Below, in pieces: positions 51,485 to 60,625 of a stretch of DNA of 64,000 bases. The notes beneath the pieces are model-generated. The model made no database searches. It was given only the letters and a program-made list of their open reading frames with translations, and had not been told where the DNA came from. The position numbers and the translations under genes were made by a program. Position 1 is the stretch's first letter, and each line of letters begins with the position of its first letter. Source of the DNA: Rhodopseudomonas sp. BAL398 (GTDB taxonomy: Bacteria; Pseudomonadota; Alphaproteobacteria; Rhizobiales; Xanthobacteraceae); assembly GCF_033001325.1 (NCBI RefSeq), contig NZ_CP133111.1, forward strand, positions 2,976,001 to 3,040,000. Reading direction: 5' to 3'.

Positions 51485-53779
51485 ATGCGAAACTACTCGA
51501 AGAACGCCGGATTCGACCGGGTGTTGATGGCGGTCGCGGCGACGTTCCTGACGGTTTCGACAGGCTCTGCATTGGCCCAGTCCAGTCCGGCACCAAAATC
51601 CGCCGCCGAGCTGTCGATCGACGCCGGCGTTCCGGTCCCCGACAAGGTCGAGCTTCCGCCGGTCTCGGTCAGCGATTTCAAGTCGGACACGTTGAAGGCG
51701 CCCGCTTTGAAGCCGGCCACAGCGACCGCGATCCCCGCGCCGGCAGGCCCCCCGGCGGCAGACAATGCCGCGGCGAGCGCGACCACGCCATCCGCCGACA
51801 CCGCCAAGTCGGATGCTGGCCCGTCAGACACCGCCAAGTCAGACACTGCCAAGTCGGACACGGACCACTCGTCGACCGGCAAATCCGACAGTGCCGAAAC
51901 CACCCCGACCGACGTCAAGGCAGGCGAAACCAAGACAGGCGATCTCAAGACAGAGGACGCCGACAAGGCGGCGACCGCGCCAGCAGCGACAACGCCGGCA
52001 GCGACCGCATCGGCGCCGGCCGCCGAGCCCGCCGCGTCAGCCCCGGCTGCAAGCGCGTCAGCGCCGGCCGACGCAGCCCCGAAGCTGGCCACTGTGGCAC
52101 CGACGAATCCGGTCGCCGATCAGCTGCGCGAGATGCTGACCGAAAAATCGTCGCATTATTTCGACCGCAAGGCCGAGCGCGTCGCGGTCGAGAAGTTTTA
52201 CGCCGCGCGCGATTACGCGCCGCTGTGGAGCCAGGCCGGCGCGCCCAGCGCCATCGCCAAGAGCGTGACCGCGCGGCTGACGGACGCCGCCGCCGAAGGC
52301 CTCAATCCGGCCGATTATCCGGTGCCGGATTTCGCCGCGGCGACCTCGCCCCAGACGCTGGCAGAGGCCGAATTGAAGATGACCGCGAGCATGCTGGACT
52401 ATGCACGCCACGCCGAGAACGGCCGGATGCACTGGTCGCAGCTCGGCGGCGACGTGCAATACCCCGATCACGCCAGCAATCCGGCCGACGTGCTGGCCAA
52501 GGTCACCACTGCCGCGGACGCTTCCGCGGCGCTGGACAGCTACAATCCGCCGCACAAACTGTATCGTGACCTGCGGGCCAAGCTGGCCGAACTGCGCGGC
52601 GAGAGCGAAACGCCGAAGATCAAGATCGCCGAGGGGCCGACGCTGCGCTACAGCGCCGCGGCCGTGACCGACGACCCGCGGGTGCCGCAGCTGCGGGCCC
52701 GGCTCGGCATCACCGCCGACGCGGACAGCACCGCCTATGATTCCAAGGTCGCCGACGCGGTGCGCGACTTCCAGCGCGGCGCCGGCCTGGGGACCGACGG
52801 CATTCTCGGCAACCGCACCGTGGCGGCGCTGAACACGCCGAAGCAGGACCGCGTCACCGACACCATCATCGTCAATATGGAGCGGCTGCGCTGGCTGCCG
52901 CGCCAGCTCGGCGCGGCGTCGCTCGGCGACGCCTATGTGATTCTCAACATCCCCGATTTCACCCTGAAGGTGATGCAGCACGACGCCCAGCTGTGGAGCA
53001 CGCGCGTCGTGGTCGGCAAGCCCGGCAAACACGCCACGCCGATGCTGACCGAGACGATGAAATTCATCACCGTCAATCCGACCTGGAACGTGCCGCCGTC
53101 GATCATCTACAATGAATACCTGCCGGCGCTGCAGCAGGATCCCAACGTGCTGGAGCGGATGGGGCTCAAGCTGGAGCGCGGCCGCGACGGCAGCATCCAC
53201 ATCTCGCAACCGCCGGGCGCGGCCAATGCGCTGGGCCGGATCCGTTTCAACTTCCCCAACAAATTCCTGGTCTATCAGCACGACACGCCGGACAAGAACC
53301 TGTTCAAGAAGGACGTGCGGGCGTTCAGCCATGGCTGCATGCGGGTGCAGAACCCGGATGAATACGCCGAGACGCTGCTGAAAATCGCGTTGCCCGATGA
53401 GCATTACACCGCGAAGAAAATCCGCAGCATGTATGGCAGCCGGGAGATCAACATCAATTTCCCGACGCCGATTCCGGTCAACATCACCTATCAGACCGCG
53501 TTCGTCGATCAGAACGGCAAGCTGCAGCTCCGCCGGGATATCTATGGCGACGACGCCGCGATGCTGAAGCTGCTGGACAAGGACGGCAAGGACCTGGAGC
53601 GCGTGGTGGCGCATGCACAGCCGAACTATTCCCGCCCCCGCGTCGACCTTCCGCAGGGCGTGGCCTTCAACGACTCCACCGGAGGCATCAAAAACAACCA
53701 GCCGTCGTTCTTCGAGATGCTGTTCGGCGCACCAAATCCGCCGCCCAGTCAGCCCGATCGGCGGCACTATCGACGCTAG
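51485..53779 (+). CDS. L,D-transpeptidase (YcbB/LdtD-like) with long repeat-rich linker
   Basis: 764 residues from ATG 51485 (AGGGG 8 bases upstream). A signal peptide (cleavage near ALAQ, about 31) is followed by a long Ala/Thr/Ser/Asp linker (about 50-200, DTAKSD repeats). The scaffold domain and peptidoglycan-binding domain (VADAVRDFQRGAGLGTDGILGNRTVAALN, about 418-446) follow. The YkuD catalytic domain has FSHGCMRV with Cys at residue 618. It cross-links peptidoglycan 3-3 in the periplasm. The linker is longer than usual. Confidence 0.93.
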   Translation: MRNYSKNAGFDRVLMAVAATFLTVSTGSALAQSSPAPKSAAELSIDAGVPVPDKVELPPVSVSDFKSDTLKAPALKPATATAIPAPAGPPAADNAAASATTPSADTAKSDAGPSDTAKSDTAKSDTDHSSTGKSDSAETTPTDVKAGETKTGDLKTEDADKAATAPAATTPAATASAPAAEPAASAPAASASAPADAAPKLATVAPTNPVADQLREMLTEKSSHYFDRKAERVAVEKFYAARDYAPLWSQAGAPSAIAKSVTARLTDAAAEGLNPADYPVPDFAAATSPQTLAEAELKMTASMLDYARHAENGRMHWSQLGGDVQYPDHASNPADVLAKVTTAADASAALDSYNPPHKLYRDLRAKLAELRGESETPKIKIAEGPTLRYSAAAVTDDPRVPQLRARLGITADADSTAYDSKVADAVRDFQRGAGLGTDGILGNRTVAALNTPKQDRVTDTIIVNMERLRWLPRQLGAASLGDAYVILNIPDFTLKVMQHDAQLWSTRVVVGKPGKHATPMLTETMKFITVNPTWNVPPSIIYNEYLPALQQDPNVLERMGLKLERGRDGSIHISQPPGAANALGRIRFNFPNKFLVYQHDTPDKNLFKKDVRAFSHGCMRVQNPDEYAETLLKIALPDEHYTAKKIRSMYGSREININFPTPIPVNITYQTAFVDQNGKLQLRRDIYGDDAAMLKLLDKDGKDLERVVAHAQPNYSRPRVDLPQGVAFNDSTGGIKNNQPSFFEMLFGAPNPPPSQPDRRHYRR

Positions 53780-53850
53780 GTCACCCGATAAGGGCCACGG
53801 GGTAATCCCAGGCCAGAACCGGGTTAACTGAATTTTATTCAATAACTTCA

Positions 53851-53877
53851 AAGGCCCCAGCCAGTCTGGGGCCTTTT
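53851..53877 (+). terminator. Terminator of the L,D-transpeptidase gene
   Basis: GGCCCCAG (53853-53860) pairs with CTGGGGCC (53866-53873), followed by TTTT. It lies about 75 bp after the stop. Confidence 0.88.
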
Positions 53878-54076
53878 GCATTAACCATTGTCCATCTCGA
53901 TTTCAGCACCGGGCTATATTTCGCCACACTCCGGGTTAAGGTTGGGCCCACGACTTGGGGATCGAGAGTAGGCTACGGTTAACCCCTCTCGCATTAACTT
54001 CGCGTTCATCCTTCGCTCGCCCATCCGGGGTTTAGAGCGAAGGTCCGCAACCGATTGTCGTCTGGGTGGGCTTCTC

Positions 54077-55708
54077 GTGCAGGCTGGTTTCGTGCGCCGT
54101 TTCAGATCGCTGTCGTTGCGCCGCGCCGGATATGGCCTGAGCCTGACGTCGCTTCTGCTGTTGGCGGGCGCGGGTTCGGTGCATGACGCCTCGGCGCTGG
54201 GCGAGACCCGGACGCTGTCGTTCCACCACACCCATTCCAATGAAGATCTCACCGTCACCTTCAAGCGCAATGGCCGCTATGACGACGCAGCGCTGAAGCA
54301 GCTCAATTATTTCCTGCGGGACTGGCGCAGCCAGGACCAGACCAAGATGGACCCGCATCTGTTCGATATTCTGTGGGAAGTTACCCGCGACGTCGACGCC
54401 AAGAAGCCGATCCAGATCATTTCCGCCTACCGCGCCCCCGCCACCAACGCCATGCTCCGCCGTCGCTCCTCCGGCGTCGCGCGCCACAGCCAGCACATGC
54501 TGGGGCATGCCATGGACTTCTTCATCCCGGGTGTTCCGCTCGAAAAAATCCGCTACGCCGGGCTTCGCCTGCAGCGTGGCGGCGTCGGCTTCTATCCGAC
54601 CTCGGGGTCGCCCTTCGTCCATCTCGACACCGGCGGCATCCGGCACTGGCCGCGCATGACCCACGACCAGCTGGTCCGCGTCTTCCCCGACGGACGCACC
54701 GTTCACGTTCCCTCCGACGGCAAGCCGCTGCCCGGCTATCAGCTCGCCCTCGCCGACATCGAAAAGCGCGGCAATGGCGACTCCGCCTCGTCTCCTGGCA
54801 AGTTCAACCTGTTCGCGGCGTTGTTCAAGAGCCGCGCCAGTGACGACGACGAGGACACCACCGCTCCGGCTGCCGAACGCGCGTCGCCCGCGGGCCTGAT
54901 CGCATCGCTGCGCACCGCGGTCGCCAAATCCACCGACCCGAAACTCACCCAGACCGCGGCGGCATCAATAGTGCCTCTGCCGCGTGCCAAGCCCGCGGCG
55001 GCGGTGGTCCAGCTGGCCTCGGCCGACGAGGCCAGACTGCCGGCGGCGCGGCCGCAACAGCTCGCATCCGCATCAAGACCCAATTCCAAGCCGCAAACGC
55101 CGGCCGATATCATCAACGCCCGCGGCTTCTGGGATGACATGCCGCTGACGCCGAAACAGGCCTCGCCGGCCCAGATCGCCGCGCTGCGCGCCCGCCAGGC
55201 GATCGCGGCGGCCGATCCGCAGTCGACCGCGTCGATCGACGCCGCCTTCCAGGCCATGGCCTATGCGCCCGAAGAGACGTCCTCGGCCAGGTACCCCAAT
55301 GTGGTCACCGCCAGCGTGCCGATGCCGCACCGCATCCGGCCAGCCTCGCTGGCGCGCGATCCGATGGCGGTCACCCATATCACCACGGTCATCGCCAAGG
55401 GCGAGTCGGACACGCTCGGAACGGTGGCCACCTCGCGACGGCTGACCGCCGCGGGATCGCGCGACAGCGACGTCTGGATCCGCGCGATGATCCTGACACC
55501 GAGCGCCAGCAAATCGATGTACTCCACCGTGCTCGGCGATGTCGACCTCACGGCGATGAGCTCTTATTTCGTCAAGCCGCAGACGGCGGTGGCGATGAGC
55601 TTCTCGGACGACCCGCAGCCGGGCCTGTTCATGGACAAATTCACCGGACCGGCGGTGACGCCGCTGCCGACCACCCCCTTCGTGGGGCGCACGGTGGCGC
55701 TGCGCTGA
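54077..55708 (+). CDS. DUF882 / M15-like (YcbK) peptidase-fold protein
   Basis: 543 residues from GTG 54077 (GTG 54092 is an alternative). A signal sequence (cleavage near ASA, about 40) precedes the DUF882 domain: LSFHHTHSNEDLTVTFKRNGRYD, then ISAYRAPATNAMLRRRSSGVARHSQHMLGHAMDFFIPG with the metal-binding His-x6-Asp, and SPFVHLDTGGIRHW with the third His. The region beyond 230 is Ala/Pro-rich and without a known domain. It likely acts on peptidoglycan, like the L,D-transpeptidase just upstream. Confidence 0.9.
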   Translation: MQAGFVRRFRSLSLRRAGYGLSLTSLLLLAGAGSVHDASALGETRTLSFHHTHSNEDLTVTFKRNGRYDDAALKQLNYFLRDWRSQDQTKMDPHLFDILWEVTRDVDAKKPIQIISAYRAPATNAMLRRRSSGVARHSQHMLGHAMDFFIPGVPLEKIRYAGLRLQRGGVGFYPTSGSPFVHLDTGGIRHWPRMTHDQLVRVFPDGRTVHVPSDGKPLPGYQLALADIEKRGNGDSASSPGKFNLFAALFKSRASDDDEDTTAPAAERASPAGLIASLRTAVAKSTDPKLTQTAAASIVPLPRAKPAAAVVQLASADEARLPAARPQQLASASRPNSKPQTPADIINARGFWDDMPLTPKQASPAQIAALRARQAIAAADPQSTASIDAAFQAMAYAPEETSSARYPNVVTASVPMPHRIRPASLARDPMAVTHITTVIAKGESDTLGTVATSRRLTAAGSRDSDVWIRAMILTPSASKSMYSTVLGDVDLTAMSSYFVKPQTAVAMSFSDDPQPGLFMDKFTGPAVTPLPTTPFVGRTVALR

Positions 55709-55887
55709 TCCGGACTCCCGGACCGCGCAAACGGACGGCGCCAACGCAGCCTCTCACATCTCAAAGATGCAGCGATGAACAGCCACGACCGTCCCCGGTC
55801 GAGGGTCGTTGACGCGCGGCTGACGGTAGCGCCCGGCATTCCGCGCCCCGCGTCTGATTGAAAGCCGAATGTCAGTACTGCGCGGCG

Positions 55888-57577
55888 CTACCAGGCGTAG
55901 CGGACCACGCCCTTGCCGGCGTAACTGCGGCTGACGTCGGAGAATTCGCCGTCGAAGGTGGCGGCGACCGACCAGCCGCCGTTGAAGGACATCTCTGCCG
56001 AAGCCGAGGTCAGCGCGACGTTGCGAGCGGCGCCGGCGCCGTTGACGGCGAAGCTCGAGCCGGGCAGCGACTGGAATACGGCGCTGACGTTGCGGTCGCT
56101 GTTGCTGTCATAGGCCCATGCGGCGCGGCCGCGCAGCGTCAGCAAGGCGTCGTTGACGGCGAAGGACTTGTCGCCGCGCAGGCCAAGTTCGCTGCGGGTC
56201 GCGGTGATGGTCTTGCCCGCATAGCTGAGCGCAAAGCCGCCGGCGCCGGTTGCCGATGTTTCGGCATAGCCGGGCAGATCGAAAGCCGTGGCCTGAACGG
56301 CGGCGTAAGGCGTCAACCCGACGCCGCCGAGCTCCTGAAGGAGCCAGCGATGGCCGGCTTCGATCCGGCCGCTATACGCATTGGCATTGAAGTTCGCGCG
56401 CAGCTGCTCGGTGCCGACAGCGGTGATCATACGATCGGTGCTGATATCCTGCCAACCGTAGGCAGCCGTGGCTGTGATGTAGGACGACGCAAAATTGTGG
56501 CGGATGAAGGCGCCGGCCTGGAACAGGTCGGAGCGGCCGTTGCCGCCGCCCGCGACCGAGAAACTGGTGCCGCCACCGGCCAGCGCGAAGCCGGCCACGG
56601 TCTCGGGCGAGAACCAGTAGTCGGCGCCGACCGCGCCGCCGGCGATGCTGCCGGTGGTGCGGTTCGAACCGAGCGCCGCATTGCCATCGGTGCTGCGCGA
56701 ACCGCCGAATCCGGCGGCCCACACGTTCCAGCGCGGCTGATAGGCGCGCGGCGGCGCCTTGGTGAACATCGCAAGAGCGTCGCGCCCGGTGCGGCCGCCC
56801 GCATAAGCGAGCGCGGCGTTCTCGTCGGCGAAAGCCGAAGCACCCGGCGCGGTGCCGCCGCGGCCGGCGGTGAAGGGGTCGGACAGCACGCCCATGAACT
56901 GGGTCATGGCATCGAAGGTGGTCTGCTGAGAGCCGGTCGAGGTCTCGCCAGAAATCTGCGTCAGGGCATTGAGCAGATTGTTGCCGCCGAGGAGGAATAG
57001 CCCGTTGAACGACGCAGGCATCGTCGCCCCGCCCTCCAGCGCATTGTCGATGGCGGCTGCGATGCTCTTCTGGTTGCCCGTCGCTGCCCCCGGCAGGACC
57101 GGCGACAGCAAGCCGGGATCGAGCGTCAGAAACACATTATTGCCGACATAGCTCAGTCTGGCATTGCGCGCGAAATTGCTGGTGACGGAAGCGCTGTCGA
57201 ATGTGCCGGTCAGCGTGCCCGCATTGATGATCGTATAGGTCGTGGTCGATGTCAGGCGCGTCAGCGGATTGACGCCGACCTTGCCGGCGATCGTCGCAGC
57301 GCCGGTGACGACGGCCTTATCCGAGGACGCACCGGACACTTCCACCAGATAGGTCGAGGCCGCCGTCATGGTCAGGCTGCTCATGGTGAGCGTGCCGATG
57401 GAATTGCCGGGCGCCAGCGTGCCGCCATTGATGGCGGTGGCGCCGACAATGCCGGAGCCGCCGAGGGTGCCGCCGGAATTGACGGTGAGCAGGCTGGCGG
57501 AAGCGAGATTGCCATTCACCGCGAGCGTGCCGCCGGTGACGTTGACGGGGCCGGTATAGGTCGCGGTGCCGGTCAGC
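55888..57577. repeat. Near-identical block shared by the two autotransporters, copy 1
   Basis: This block encodes the barrel and PATR region. It matches 58930-60625 over most of its length with only scattered differences and a net 6-bp length change. Outside it the passengers diverge. Confidence 0.85.
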
Positions 57578-58839
57578 GACCACAGCGAGCTGTCGATTTT
57601 GTTGAAGGTGGTGAAGCCCTGATACTGCGCCGCCGGATCGAGCTGCGAGATATCAAAATTCGCAGATCCGGTGCCGCCGAGCTGGAACGTGTCGCTGCCG
57701 GCGCCCCGCACGGTGCCGGCGATGATGGAGCCAGGCCCCAGGGTCAGTGTGTTACTTCCCGTCCCGAATATGATCGCATACTCGCCGCCACTGATGCTGC
57801 CGGCGTTGAAGATCGACGAACCGCCGACGCCGGGGCCGGCGACGGGGCCGACGGTGAAGCTTGCGGAAACGGCCCATCCCAAGCTGCTGATACTCGCTCC
57901 GGCATTGTTGACGAGCTGCAATGCGCCATTGACACCGATGCCGTAGGGGATCAGAGGCCCGGTGCCGAGCGCCTCGATCCGCCCGGAATTGGTGACGGTC
58001 GCGTTGCCGGAGAGAACGGCAATGCCCCGGTTTGAGCCGGTAATACTGCCGCCGATTTGATTGACCACCGTGGCACCAGCCGTCGCATCGATGCCGCCTG
58101 CCGTCCTGCCGACGATACTGCCGGAATTGACGACATCGACCGTCGTGGCAGAGACGGCCGAGGTGTCGGCTGTTATTCGACCGGCATTGTTTAGCACAAT
58201 GCCCGCTGCCGAAATGCCCGTCACGCCGCTGATGGTCCCGCCAGCGCGGTTCGTCACAGCCGCGTTGGTTGCAGCCTGCAATGCTACACTGGTCGCACCG
58301 CCCGTGCTCGCAATGTTTCCTGCATTATAGACCGTGATCGAGCCGCTATTCGAAAGAACGCCGTATAGAAAACCGGAGACAACGCCGCCGGCGTGATTGG
58401 TCAGGGTCAGATCGGTTTGCACAAAAATGCCGTTGTCGGTCGTGCCGATGATCGAGCCGCGATTGGTCACGACGAGAGTTGCTGCGCCAATGCCGGCATA
58501 ATCCCCCAGAATCGCGGCACCTGCGCCATTGTCGACCACCGCGTCTAAGACTGCGATGCCAATGCCGCCGCCGGTCCCTGTGACCGACGCGCCATCGAGG
58601 ACATTGACGGAGATCCCGGTCTGATCTGCGGTACCCCATCCGATGGGGCGCCCGCCGAATACATTCTGGTCGACGGTCGTCCCCGAACAGGTCACCGTGC
58701 TGCCCGGCCCAGGTGTGGTGGCATCGACGGCGCCGGGCGTACAGGCGGCTTGCGCCAGTGTTGCCGTTGCGACCGACATACCCATCACCAAGGTCGCGCG
58801 GGCGGCGCCGTGCATCCACTGTCCCCGACCAAACTGCAT
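55888..58839 (-). CDS. Autotransporter, first of a tandem pair
   Basis: 983 residues from ATG 58839 (GAGGA 5 bases upstream). A signal peptide (MSVATATLAQA, cleavage after AQA) is followed by a passenger of about 600 residues, built from repeats of the form (N)xGSIxGTTxxGI and TLTNxAGGxISG, as in beta-helix adhesins. A PATR-type segment (GGTLAPGNSIGTLTMSSLTM) precedes the barrel. The barrel covers about the last 280 residues and ends in a terminal Trp (VVRYAW). Its C-terminal half is almost identical to the neighbour. It is 90 bp downstream of that gene. Confidence 0.93.
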   Translation of the reverse strand: MQFGRGQWMHGAARATLVMGMSVATATLAQAACTPGAVDATTPGPGSTVTCSGTTVDQNVFGGRPIGWGTADQTGISVNVLDGASVTGTGGGIGIAVLDAVVDNGAGAAILGDYAGIGAATLVVTNRGSIIGTTDNGIFVQTDLTLTNHAGGVVSGFLYGVLSNSGSITVYNAGNIASTGGATSVALQAATNAAVTNRAGGTISGVTGISAAGIVLNNAGRITADTSAVSATTVDVVNSGSIVGRTAGGIDATAGATVVNQIGGSITGSNRGIAVLSGNATVTNSGRIEALGTGPLIPYGIGVNGALQLVNNAGASISSLGWAVSASFTVGPVAGPGVGGSSIFNAGSISGGEYAIIFGTGSNTLTLGPGSIIAGTVRGAGSDTFQLGGTGSANFDISQLDPAAQYQGFTTFNKIDSSLWSLTGTATYTGPVNVTGGTLAVNGNLASASLLTVNSGGTLGGSGIVGATAINGGTLAPGNSIGTLTMSSLTMTAASTYLVEVSGASSDKAVVTGAATIAGKVGVNPLTRLTSTTTYTIINAGTLTGTFDSASVTSNFARNARLSYVGNNVFLTLDPGLLSPVLPGAATGNQKSIAAAIDNALEGGATMPASFNGLFLLGGNNLLNALTQISGETSTGSQQTTFDAMTQFMGVLSDPFTAGRGGTAPGASAFADENAALAYAGGRTGRDALAMFTKAPPRAYQPRWNVWAAGFGGSRSTDGNAALGSNRTTGSIAGGAVGADYWFSPETVAGFALAGGGTSFSVAGGGNGRSDLFQAGAFIRHNFASSYITATAAYGWQDISTDRMITAVGTEQLRANFNANAYSGRIEAGHRWLLQELGGVGLTPYAAVQATAFDLPGYAETSATGAGGFALSYAGKTITATRSELGLRGDKSFAVNDALLTLRGRAAWAYDSNSDRNVSAVFQSLPGSSFAVNGAGAARNVALTSASAEMSFNGGWSVAATFDGEFSDVSRSYAGKGVVRYAW

Positions 58840-58929
58840 GTTCGTCCTCAAATCGATTCCTGCGACGCTCCAGCGCCACGCGCCTCATTAGTCAACGATG
58901 ATTGCAGCAAGCAAAGCGGCTGCGCGGCG

Positions 58930-60625
58930 CTACCAGGCGTAGCGGACGACGCCCTTGCCGGCGTAGCTGCGGCTGACGTCGGAGAACTCGCCGTCGAAGG
59001 TGGCGGCGACCGACCAGCCGCCGTTGAAGGACATCTCTGCGGAGGCCGATGTCAGCGCCGCATTGCGGGCGGCACGGGCACCGTTGACGGTGAAGGTCGA
59101 GCCGGGCAGCGACTGGAACACGGCGCTGACGTTGCGATCCGAATGATCGTCGTGCGCCCAGGCGGCGCGGCCGCGCAGCGTCAGGAGCCCGCCGGCCATG
59201 GCCCATGACTTATCGCTGCGCAGGCCGAGTTCGGTGCGGGCGGCCGTGGCGGTCTCGGCGGAGTAGTTGAGCGCGAAACCACCGGCGCCGTTCTGCGATT
59301 TCTCGGCATAGGCCGGCAGATCGAACGCCGTGACCTGGATGGCCGCATAGGGCGTCAGGCCGATGCCGCCGAGTTCTGCGACCTCCCAGCGATGGCCGGC
59401 TTCGATCCGGCCGCTATATGCATTGGCGTTGAAGTTCGCGCGCAGCTGCTCGGTGCCGACGGCGGTGATCATGCGATCGGTGCTGATGTCCTGCCAACCA
59501 TAGGCAGCCGTGGCTGTGATGTAGGACGACGCAAAATTGTGGCGGATGAAGGCGCCGGCCTGGAACAGGTCGGAGCGGCCGCTGCCGCCATTGGCGACGG
59601 AGAAACTGGTGCCGCCACCGGCGAGCGCGAAGCCGGCCACGGTCTCGGGCGAGAACCAGTAATCGGCGCCGACGGCGCCAGCGGCGATGCTACCGGTGGT
59701 GCGGTTCGAGCCGAGGGTCGCGTCGCCGTCGGTGGTGCGCGAACCGCCGAAGCCGGCAGCCCACACGTTCCAGCGCGGCTGATAGGCGCGCGGCGGCGCC
59801 TTGGTGAACATCGCAAGAGCGTCGCGCCCGGTGCGGGTGCGGCCGCCCGCATAAGCGAGCGCGGCGTTCGCGTCGGCGAAAGCCGAAGCACCCGGCGCGG
59901 TGCCGCCGCGGCCGGCGGTGAAGGGATCCGACAACAGGCCCATGAACTGGGTCATGGCATCGAAGGTGGTCTGCTGCGAACCGGTCGAGGTCTCGCCCGA
60001 GATCTGCGTCAACGCATTGAGCAGATTGTTGCCGCCGAGCAGGAACAGCCCATTGAACGACGCAGGCGTGGCCGCGCCGCCCTCCAGCGCCCTGTCGATG
60101 CCGGCGGCGACGTTCCTGTTATTGACCGAGGCATTGCCCGGCAGGATCGGCGACAACAGGCCGGGATCGAGCGTCAGAAACACGCTGTTGCCGGCATAGC
60201 TCAGCCGCGCATTGCGCCCGAAATTATTGGTGAGGGAGACGGTATCGAATGTGCCGGTCAGCGTGCCCGCATTGATGATCGTATAGGTCGTGGTCGATGT
60301 CAGGCGCGTCAGCGGATCGACGCTGACCTTGCCGGCGATCGCAGCAGTCCCGGTGACGATCGTTTTGTCCGATGCTGCGCCGGAGACCTGCACCAGATAG
60401 GTCGAGGCCGCCGTCATGGTCAGGCTGGCGATGGTCAGCGTGCCGATAGAATTGCCGGGCGCCAGCGTGCCGCCATTGATGGCAGTGGCGCCGACAATGC
60501 CGGAGCCGCCGAGGGTGCCGCCGGGATTGACGGTGAGCAGGCTGGCGGACGCGAGATTGCCATTCACCGCGAGCGTGCCGCCATTGACGTTGACGGGGGC
60601 CGTATAGGTCGCGGTGCCGGTCAGC
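58930..60625. repeat. Near-identical block shared by the two autotransporters, copy 2
   Basis: Direct-repeat partner of 55888-57577. Its length and orientation would allow recombination that deletes one gene and fuses the other's passenger. Confidence 0.85.

Noticed and set aside
53878-54030. Further CtrA boxes before the DUF882 gene
   Set aside because: Several TTAA words occur, but none has a second half-site at the 7-bp distance.
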